Assembly (NCBI RefSeq): GCF_024362765.1
Contig: NZ_CP093302.1
Span: 492,001 to 556,000, forward strand
DNA: 64,000 nt
DNA from: Alkalihalobacillus sp. LMS6
GTDB taxonomy: Bacteria > Bacillota > Bacilli > Bacillales > Bacillaceae_D
Reading direction: 5' to 3'
In this document: piece after piece, positions 57,872 through 64,000 of the stretch
How the letters are laid out: each line of letters starts with the position of its first letter
Numbering within the stretch: the first letter of the stretch is position 1
Position numbers and translations under genes: made by a program
The notes under the pieces: model-generated
The model's input: the letters and a program-made list of their open reading frames with translations, nothing else
Database searches by the model: none
Told to the model about the DNA's origin: nothing

Positions 57872-58735
57872 ATGAATAAAGAGGAAGTGAACGCTTTTCT
57901 AGCAATTGTGCGATGTGGAACGATTACGAATGCGGCGACTACGCTATATGTCTCTCAATCTTCTTTAAGTCAACGACTTGCAAACTTGGAGAAGAAGCTC
58001 GACACAAAGCTAATAACAAGGGGAAAAGGAAAGGCGACCATTCGCTTAACTGAAGCAGGGCATAAATTTTTGCGTATTGCAGATGAATGGGAAAAGCTTG
58101 TGCAAGAGACAGAAGAACTTAAATATGTATCTAACAGACAAGAGTTACGTATTGGCTCCGTTGACAGTGTAAGTTCATTTATTCTCTATCCAATTTTTGA
58201 AACGATCATGAGAAAATGGCCACAAACAAGATTGAGAATTCAGACTCACCAGTCTCATGAACTTTATGCATTGATGGAGCAACGTAAAATTGATATTGGG
58301 TTTGTTTTACAGCAACGAGCAACCTATTCATTCGACATTGAGCCTTTATTTTCTGAAGAGATGTTTGTCATTATGCGAGTGGATGAGAAGCTCTACACGA
58401 AAGAATCAATGATTGACAATCAACAATTAAACCCGGAAAAGGAACTTTATATTAATTGGAGCCCTGATTATCAAGAATGGCATAATCAGTGGTGGCAAAC
58501 GAATGCAACAAGTGGTATCCAGCTCGATACCGCTCATCATTTAAAGCAACTACTGCACGGTAATTATTGGGCGATTGTTCCTCTTTCTATTGTTAAAGCA
58601 TTGGCGAAAGACATTCAACTGCATGTATATCGTTTAATGGACCCGCCACCACCACGAACTTGTTATATGTTATCTCGATCAAGCCAGCATGCTAAGTTTA
58701 TACAATTATTTAAACAGGTGAAGGAAGGCAACTAA
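57872..58735 (+). CDS. LysR family transcriptional regulator
   Basis: A 287-aa LysR-type regulator; ATG follows AGGGGGACTTT. Residues 1-60 hold the winged helix-turn-helix (CGTITNAATTLYVSQSSLSQ, then RLANLEKKLDTKLI). Residues 90-285 form the effector-binding domain (LRIGSVDSVSSFILYPIFET). Divergent from the aminotransferase/symporter genes, so it probably controls them and itself through the dyad between. The effector is probably an amino acid or related metabolite, by inference. Confidence 0.92.
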   Translation: MNKEEVNAFLAIVRCGTITNAATTLYVSQSSLSQRLANLEKKLDTKLITRGKGKATIRLTEAGHKFLRIADEWEKLVQETEELKYVSNRQELRIGSVDSVSSFILYPIFETIMRKWPQTRLRIQTHQSHELYALMEQRKIDIGFVLQQRATYSFDIEPLFSEEMFVIMRVDEKLYTKESMIDNQQLNPEKELYINWSPDYQEWHNQWWQTNATSGIQLDTAHHLKQLLHGNYWAIVPLSIVKALAKDIQLHVYRLMDPPPPRTCYMLSRSSQHAKFIQLFKQVKEGN

Positions 58736-58763
58736 AAGGTGAAATTACCGATAAAGATCATTA

Positions 58764-58795
58764 AAAAAAGCCACTCATTCGTCAGAGCGACCTTT
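58764..58795 (-). terminator. Terminator of the 58775-59038 gene
   Basis: On the minus strand GTCGCTC pairs with GAGTGGC around eight bases, followed by T7; it overlaps the 3' end of the gene. Confidence 0.75.
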
Positions 58796-59038
58796 TTCTT
58801 CGCGTAGTTGCTGGAGTTCATCTAGCAGTTGCTTTTGCGTAGCTTCCATTTCTTCTAAACGCTTTTGAGTGACGTGTTGATCTTGTTGGAGTTGTTCGAT
58901 TACTTGTGCTTCACTGGTTTGTCTTGATACGTTTTTTCGATACAAGACAATCAGGAGGAGACCAATGCCGATAAGCGCAAAGAGCGGTATTAAAGAAAAG
59001 AGGATGTTTATACTGTTATACTCAATCGGTTCAAACAT
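58775..59038 (-). CDS. Membrane-anchored coiled-coil protein
   Basis: An 87-aa protein with one membrane span (LFSLIPLFALIGIGLLLIVL) followed by a coiled coil (QVIEQLQQDQHVTQKRLEEM, EATQKQLLDELQQLREEKGR). GGAGG precedes the ATG. The charged helical tail is probably cytoplasmic. No family recognised. Confidence 0.7.
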   Translation of the reverse strand: MFEPIEYNSINILFSLIPLFALIGIGLLLIVLYRKNVSRQTSEAQVIEQLQQDQHVTQKRLEEMEATQKQLLDELQQLREEKGRSDE

Positions 59039-59079
59039 TCAAAAACCTCCTAATGAATGGTATTTTCCTAGTCTAGCAT

Positions 59080-59120
59080 AAAAAAGAGAACGAGCGGCTT
59101 TCGAGCCTTCATTCTCTTTG
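59080..59120. terminator. Hairpin upstream of the coiled-coil gene
   Basis: AAAGAGAA and TTCTCTTT arms enclose GGCTTTCGAGCC; both flanks are A/T-rich. Together with the ORF-free 59039-59203 it separates two leftward genes. Confidence 0.55.
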
Positions 59121-59203
59121 TCATTATAGCTATCCCGTTTGAACTAAACGCTACCGGGGTAAAACTGAGTCTTTGCTTAATTAGGAGGAGCATCCTAGCT
59201 GCG

Positions 59204-59488
59204 TTATTGACCTTTTCCTGCTTCGACGAGTAAGAAAATAGCAGCAAGGATGTGCAGAATCATACCAACGATTGGAATTAAGCCTAATGCAGATGCGAGA
59301 ATCCCTAAGATATGGCCTGTTTTCTTGCGATTTTCTCTTGTTGCAAAAGCTAAACCGATTATATGAAGGATTAGCATAAAGAAGAGTGGTGTCCAGGAAA
59401 GTGAGATAATTAGGGCTCCACCGAGTATAGGCAAACCCCATAGCGCTTCTAACCCGCCAGACACCCATTTTATTGTTCTGCTTGGCAC
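59204..59488 (-). CDS. Small membrane protein, paralogue 3 of 3
   Basis: A 94-aa protein from GTG 59488, eight bases after AAAGGAG. It is about two-thirds identical by eye to the 12580 protein: GLPILGGALIISLSWTPLFF, LILHIIGLAFA, TGHILGILASALGLIPIVGM and ILHILAAIFLLVEAGKG. Same size, start class and orientation. Function unknown. Confidence 0.75.
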   Translation of the reverse strand: MPSRTIKWVSGGLEALWGLPILGGALIISLSWTPLFFMLILHIIGLAFATRENRKKTGHILGILASALGLIPIVGMILHILAAIFLLVEAGKGQ

Positions 59489-59567
59489 TAAAAGAACTCC
59501 TTTCAGCTGAACGATTTTCTTTTAGCATGTCTTAAATAGAGAAACGTATGCACCTCTTCTATGAACG

Positions 59568-59602
59568 AAAAAAACTGCCCCTCACGAAAAAGGGCAGCTT
59601 AA
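59568..59602 (-). terminator. Terminator of the amidohydrolase operon
   Basis: On the minus strand CTGCCC pairs with GGGCAG, with a TTTTTCG-containing loop, followed by T7. Confidence 0.8.
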
Positions 59603-59611
59603 TTTTTGGCG

Positions 59612-60877
59612 TTATTTTGACGCGACGTGAGCGACTTTTTTTGCGGTATCTTTAAAAATTTTTCCGTCTTTCATGACGAAGGTGATGTTCTCGTGCTGTT
59701 CTAAAACGTGAATGTTTTCAAGGGGGTTGCTGTTTACTAAGATTAGGTCAGCCCATTTGCCGGGCTCGATTGTACCGACGCGATCACCCCAGCCCATGCA
59801 TTCTGCAGCTGTTTTCGTTGAAGCGACAATGGCTTCCATTGGCGACATACCAATCTCGCACATGAGTCCGAGTTCTCGTAAATTAATACCGTGTGGGAAG
59901 ACGCCTGCATCCGTTCCCATCGCAATTTTTACGCCTGCTTTATAGGCTTTTTCAATACTTTGTTTATGAATATCAATGACTTGTTTTGACTTTTCAATGG
60001 CATAAGGGGCCATTGTATTTGTCGTTTCAGCCGCTTCTAAAACAGCCAGTGGGGCAAGCAAAGTCGGTACCAGGTATGTGCCGTTTTGAAGCATTAATTC
60101 TAGCGCTTCATCATCAATAAAGATGCCGTGTTCAATGGAATGAATACCTGCGCGTACGGCATTTTTAATGCCCTCTGCACCTTGGGCGTGTGCCATCACT
60201 TTAATGCCTTTACGAAAGGTAGCTTCTTCTACCATGACTTCAAGCTCTTCCTGCGAGAACTGAGTAAATTCAGGGTGATCCGTCGGGCTTGAAACGCCAC
60301 CAGTTGCATGAACTTTGACCACGTCCGCTCCGGCTCGTAGCATCTCGCGGACTGTTTTTCTTACTTCTTCACGTCCGTCACATTTGCCGTCCGGCATGCC
60401 TGGATAAACAGGAGCAGTCGTATCAATACCAGAGAGATTCCAACTATCCCCGTGTCCACCCGTAATCGTCAGAGGGTTAATACTGACTTGCATACGTGGA
60501 CCAGGAACAAGACCGTCCTCTACTGCTTTTTTGATACCGGCGTCTGCAAAGCCGGCATCTCTCACAGATGTGATACCTGTTTGTAACGTGGTTTCAAGTC
60601 GTTTAGCTGCTTCAAAAAAACGATAAGAAAACGGTGTGAGCAGTGATTCTTGTACGTTTTTAATTTCTAATGCCATGTGTACATGGGTATCAATGAGTCC
60701 TGGAAGAAGGTATTGTCCCTCGCCATCAATGATCGTTGCTTCTGTTGGTAGATCAATTTCTTGTGCAGTACCTGCCGCAATAATCTGTTGTTGTTCGATT
60801 AGAACAACCGCGTTTTCAATCAGTTCTTTTCCTGTTCCATCAATCATGACGACGTTTGTAAGTGCGGTAATGGCCAT
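59612..60877 (-). CDS. Metal-dependent amidohydrolase
   Basis: A 421-aa protein of the amidohydrolase superfamily. LLPGLIDTHVHMALE gives the HxH ligands, DVVKVHATGG the bridging Lys, MAHAQG and SIEHG two more His ligands, and AMGTDAGVFPHG the catalytic Asp. The branch resembles Xaa-Pro dipeptidase/imidazolonepropionase-like proteins (Sgx9260 type) that cleave N-acyl or dipeptide substrates. It lies 15 bases after the permease gene and is probably its partner: uptake of a dipeptide-like compound, then hydrolysis. Confidence 0.88.
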   Translation of the reverse strand: MAITALTNVVMIDGTGKELIENAVVLIEQQQIIAAGTAQEIDLPTEATIIDGEGQYLLPGLIDTHVHMALEIKNVQESLLTPFSYRFFEAAKRLETTLQTGITSVRDAGFADAGIKKAVEDGLVPGPRMQVSINPLTITGGHGDSWNLSGIDTTAPVYPGMPDGKCDGREEVRKTVREMLRAGADVVKVHATGGVSSPTDHPEFTQFSQEELEVMVEEATFRKGIKVMAHAQGAEGIKNAVRAGIHSIEHGIFIDDEALELMLQNGTYLVPTLLAPLAVLEAAETTNTMAPYAIEKSKQVIDIHKQSIEKAYKAGVKIAMGTDAGVFPHGINLRELGLMCEIGMSPMEAIVASTKTAAECMGWGDRVGTIEPGKWADLILVNSNPLENIHVLEQHENITFVMKDGKIFKDTAKKVAHVASK

Positions 60878-60892
60878 TTCTATCCTCTCCTT

Positions 60893-62050
60893 TTATAGAG
60901 TTGAAATTAAAATACTTGCGATTGCTACGGAGCCAACGGTAACCGATGTGAAACCACCAATTAACATAGGGGCCATCAGCTCATCCATAATCCGTTTTTG
61001 TTCAGCTTCGTTTTTTCCTTCGCTTCGACTAATTTCTTCAACAATGAGGTAATCTCCTGGAAAACCGTACAAAGCGGTTAATACAACTGGAATTGATTTG
61101 TTTCGATCCCACTTAAAAATTTTTGCGCCGATCAGTGCGCCAATCATCAGTCCGACAATTCCAACCACCATAATGACGATGACTGGTAGAAGGGAGGCGA
61201 CAATTTGATCCCAAGTCACGCCAATTAACGAATTCATTACGACAAATATGAGCGCAATCATTGTAATCCCTGAACTATTGGCTTTTTCCATCGATCGTTC
61301 TGGCAATAACCGTAAGGCTGCTGCTGTTACACCGATCACGAGTGCCCAAAGGCTTGCGTTGACGCCTGTGAGGTCATCAAGGAGTACCGCAAATGCACCC
61401 CCTGCAAATAACAAAAAGATAATGACGAAATGACTTTGCATCCATGAATGAGGAAGGACAAAGGGTTTTTTCGATTCTGACGCCTCTTCGTCAGTAGGTT
61501 GAATGGCTGCCGCTGTTTCATCAGTTCGGATTTTCTTGGCATAGCGGGCTAGAAAAAAAGAAGTAAGCGGCATGCCGAAGAAATTTTGAATCGTGAAGAC
61601 GGCAATGGGGATAGCCATAATCGCTGTAAATCCGGCATCCCTTAATCCTTCTGAAGTTACGATGTAGGCGATAATGCCGCCTGTAATGGGTCCCGCACCG
61701 GCTACGGCTGTTTCATAATTAAATAAAAGAGTGATGATACTAAGTACACCAAGCACGGAAAAGGCTAGTCCAATAAGCGTAATGACCACAGCTTGGTATT
61801 GCTGAATCATTGTCTTTAATGGAATCATTGTACCTAAATGAACAATTAATACAGGTACAAGCACGCCACCGACTGCAACAAACGTAGAATCTTCAATGTA
61901 AGATTCGGGTATAAGTCCTGTTTGCAAGAAAAGGAATACAGTGGCCACAACAACAAGTAAAGTCGGAATGCGTGCACGTGATAGAATCGAAATAATTTCT
62001 CCAATTGCGATAATCGCGATAAATAATAAAGCTAAATAGATGGGCTGCAA
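60893..62050 (-). CDS. Multi-span permease
   Basis: A 385-aa membrane protein with about ten spans. TTG 62050 is seven bases after AAAGGGGGGA; the upstream TTG at 62071 would place that site inside the gene. GAGPITGGIIAYIVTSEGLR and FGMPLTSFFLARYAKK, plus LTALYGFPGDYLIVEEISR near the end, look like an ion-coupled symporter of the Na/glutamate type, similar to B. subtilis YhfA as I recall it. It lies between a GAF-PucR regulator and an amidohydrolase. Confidence 0.72.
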   Translation of the reverse strand: MQPIYLALLFIAIIAIGEIISILSRARIPTLLVVVATVFLFLQTGLIPESYIEDSTFVAVGGVLVPVLIVHLGTMIPLKTMIQQYQAVVITLIGLAFSVLGVLSIITLLFNYETAVAGAGPITGGIIAYIVTSEGLRDAGFTAIMAIPIAVFTIQNFFGMPLTSFFLARYAKKIRTDETAAAIQPTDEEASESKKPFVLPHSWMQSHFVIIFLLFAGGAFAVLLDDLTGVNASLWALVIGVTAAALRLLPERSMEKANSSGITMIALIFVVMNSLIGVTWDQIVASLLPVIVIMVVGIVGLMIGALIGAKIFKWDRNKSIPVVLTALYGFPGDYLIVEEISRSEGKNEAEQKRIMDELMAPMLIGGFTSVTVGSVAIASILISTL

Positions 62051-62114
62051 ACCAATTCCCCCCTTTGCCAAAGTCTGGCACTGTTCGTTGACAAAAGAGT
62101 CTGAACAAATGCTT

Positions 62115-62161
62115 GAATAAAACTATAAGGGAAATAGACTGAACATTCTATAGTTTTATTC
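62115..62161. promoter_or_regulatory. 13-bp perfect inverted repeat upstream of the permease
   Basis: GAATAAAACTATA at 62115-62127 and its exact reverse complement at 62149-62161, with 21 bases between. It lies in the gap between the PucR-type regulator and the permease; half-site centres are 34 bases apart, about three helix turns. It could be an operator or a weak terminator. Confidence 0.6.
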
Positions 62162-62169
62162 GACAAAAT

Positions 62170-63954
62170 TCACTGTCTTTTTTGTCCGCTGTCGCTAAAT
62201 GAGATAATTTCTAAATAGTGAGCAATTTTAAGTGCGAGATGAAGTTCGAAACTATGACTAGATGTGAAAGCGCTTATATCGAAGTGTTCATAGATTTTTT
62301 TTAAGCGGTATTTTACCGTGTTCACGTGAACAAAGAGACTTCGTGCAGCTTCTTTCAATCGTTGTCCTTGTTCCATATAAACAAACAAGGTGTGTAGGAG
62401 ATCCTTGTTCGCTTCGTCCATCACCAAATCACCAAGCTGTCCGTGTACATATTTCCTCAATACTTCTTCATCCATCGTCAGAAATAATTGGTAAGGACCT
62501 AGGGATGTATAGTGTATAACTTGATGGGGTTGTTGTTTACGTTTTAAAAAGTGAATGGCTTTTACCGCTTCCGTATAAGCATTCTTCAAGTCGGTTAGTT
62601 TTTTTCGAGCTTGTCCAATTCCAGCGTAGCCAATCAACCCCCATTTTTGTTTTACGTAGTCGAGCAGTTCTACTAAACAGGACTCAATAGCGGCGTATGA
62701 ATGTTGGGACGAGACTGGGAATAAAAACGTTAAATCAACATGTCGTTCATAAACAATTGCTGGTTCTGGTAGTTTAGAAAGGGCAAAGTAAACTTTCCGC
62801 ATGAACGATTGTTTTAATCGGCTGTTTTGTTGCAAAAGCATACTCCCGTGTTCCAGCTGAATTTTGGCAATGATGTAGTGGTGTTCATTTGTAGTGGGAA
62901 CATGCATAAACAATTCTTGTACGGCACTCTCTGGCTGGATAGAATGGATCGCCATTTCTAGTAACCGCCCAGTATACAACAAATCGTCAACATCTTGTTT
63001 TTCGCGTTGATGTAGTTCCATCACAAATATAGGCAGTGCTTGTTCAATTGCTACTTGGTCCAACGAGTTTAACAGGGAATCTGCATGACTGATGACGATT
63101 AGAAACCCTAAAGGATCGGTCTCGATTTGGATAGGAAATGTATAGAGTTCAACGCCTTCTTGTCGGAATAACGTAGTTTGAACGCCTGTTGTTTGATTTT
63201 TTATAAAGGAGTGCGTAATCTCGGTAAAGTGTTCCTTTGTAATAGGAGACTGAAGTTGTTGAGGAAAGCGAGAAAGTTCTTCAGCAAATTCATTCAACAC
63301 GACGACATCTTTGGAAAGCAACCGAGCTAATGCTGCTGTAATGTCGTCGATCCCACCGTTGGAAAGGGAAACTTTTGAAAGCGCATGATGTATGTCTTGT
63401 GTTCGCTTATTTTGAGAATATAGCCGAGCGTTCTCAATCGCAATGGATGCTTGGCGGGCAAAAGTCTCTAATAGCTCTAAATCATAGGCATCAAACAGGT
63501 GGTCTCGCTTAAAGATATCTACTGTTAGCACACCAATACAGCTGCCATCAATACGGAATAACGGAACAGATAGGGCGCTTACAGGATACGTCAATTCAGG
63601 AAGAGACTGCTCGTAATATTGGGCATTTTGGGCACTAAGGTTCCCCATCCCTTTTTTCGTATCGTGCATGTGCATATAAATACTACCTTGTTTCTGCTGA
63701 AAGGTTTTACCGCTCATTCCCTCGCCAGGCTTTAAGCGGACTTTTCCTAGTGACGCCATCTTGAATCCAATGGCACTTTCCGCATAGAGGGCATTTTGTT
63801 GTTCGTCATATAAAAACAAGACGCCAGCTGTTGACCCATCAATAACATGTAACGCTTCTTGTAAAAGTTGGCGCAAGACATCAGGTAATTCACGAGTCGA
63901 GCTTAAGACGCGAATGGATGTCATTAGACTATTTAATTGTTGTTCAGTTTTCAT
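62170..63954 (-). CDS. GAF domain and PucR-type HTH transcriptional regulator
   Basis: A 594-aa protein. I chose ATG 63954, eight bases after AAGGAG, because ATG 63963 abuts the site. Residues about 20-180 form a GAF sensor (GSTAGVLFLYDEQQNALYAE, VSALSVPLFRIDGSCIGVLT, RQASIAIENARLYSQNKRTQ). A middle region follows, then a GGDEF-like CdaR domain (LIGYAGIGQARKKLTDLKNA). The C-terminal PucR HTH is AARSLFVHVNTVKYRLKKIY. Members activate nearby catabolic genes on binding an effector. It heads a row with a permease and an amidohydrolase. Confidence 0.88.
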   Translation of the reverse strand: MKTEQQLNSLMTSIRVLSSTRELPDVLRQLLQEALHVIDGSTAGVLFLYDEQQNALYAESAIGFKMASLGKVRLKPGEGMSGKTFQQKQGSIYMHMHDTKKGMGNLSAQNAQYYEQSLPELTYPVSALSVPLFRIDGSCIGVLTVDIFKRDHLFDAYDLELLETFARQASIAIENARLYSQNKRTQDIHHALSKVSLSNGGIDDITAALARLLSKDVVVLNEFAEELSRFPQQLQSPITKEHFTEITHSFIKNQTTGVQTTLFRQEGVELYTFPIQIETDPLGFLIVISHADSLLNSLDQVAIEQALPIFVMELHQREKQDVDDLLYTGRLLEMAIHSIQPESAVQELFMHVPTTNEHHYIIAKIQLEHGSMLLQQNSRLKQSFMRKVYFALSKLPEPAIVYERHVDLTFLFPVSSQHSYAAIESCLVELLDYVKQKWGLIGYAGIGQARKKLTDLKNAYTEAVKAIHFLKRKQQPHQVIHYTSLGPYQLFLTMDEEVLRKYVHGQLGDLVMDEANKDLLHTLFVYMEQGQRLKEAARSLFVHVNTVKYRLKKIYEHFDISAFTSSHSFELHLALKIAHYLEIISFSDSGQKRQ

Positions 63955-64000
63955 TGTATGCATCTCCTTACTTTCATTCAGTTCATCATAAGGGAAAAGA

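Overview
The window reads as a chromosomal stretch of a low-to-moderate GC Gram-positive spore-former-type bacterium, most likely an alkaliphilic Bacillaceae (Shouchella/Alkalihalobacillus-like). Reasons: strong AGGAGG-type ribosome sites, frequent GTG/TTG starts, dense rho-independent terminators, Rap/Phr and AimR-type peptide signalling, a thioredoxin-type ars operon, class I Fda aldolase, a YycC-like small protein and many short membrane proteins. This is inference from gene content; no species is claimed. No rRNA or tRNA gene was seen.

Layout. 1-5.2 kb: surface and membrane proteins, including a formamidase-like protein with an LPxTG-like tail, and two decayed copies of one gene tail flanking a small insert. 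5.2-10.2 kb: a divergent chitobiose/cellobiose module (GntR and ChbG leftward; GH4 phospho-glucosidase and PTS IIC, IIA, IIB rightward). 10.2-17.2 kb: small membrane proteins, a coiled-coil repeat protein, a PepSY/YtkA pair and a peptidoglycan amidase. 17.3-18.1 kb: MntA/HepT toxin-antitoxin. 18.1-21 kb: two CNNM/CorC membrane CBS proteins, each with a hairpin placed between the Shine-Dalgarno and a TTG start. 21-23 kb: GIY-YIG protein and aldo/keto reductase.

23.1-34.5 kb is a defence island: a decayed ORF, two overlapping DGQHR (DndB-like) genes, a complete type I restriction-modification system (hsdR, hsdM, hsdS), an IMPase-like protein lacking its catalytic aspartates, a small-protein/zeta-toxin pair behind a perfect 30-bp palindrome, and a relic of a type I-C-like CRISPR array (one repeat, one spacer, truncated repeat). 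It is more AT-rich than its surroundings.

36.6-40.4 kb holds three peptide-signalling cassettes in a row on the minus strand: an AimR-like receptor with a 37-aa secreted pro-peptide, a Rap remnant fused to an IS30 fragment but with an intact three-repeat Phr gene, and an intact Rap with a two-repeat Phr. This is the most unusual gene cluster in the window.

41-49.5 kb: Fda, a second histidyl-tRNA synthetase preceded by a His-codon leader peptide and a complete three-element attenuator, a type I toxin candidate, broken SMR genes, and an ABC pseudo-ATPase/LytTR/permease operon. 49.5-52.5 kb: two arsenic units (arsR-arsB-arsC and arsR-arsI) with clear operators. 52.6-64 kb: a lipoprotein, VOC protein, DAACS symporter, class V aminotransferase divergent from a LysR regulator, and a GAF-PucR regulator upstream of a permease and an amidohydrolase with a 13-bp perfect inverted repeat between regulator and permease.

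Several small genes carry a single frameshift or stop (near 4.8, 23.3, 45.1, 46.0, 49.2, 49.4 and 54.9 kb); raw reads would tell real decay from assembly error.
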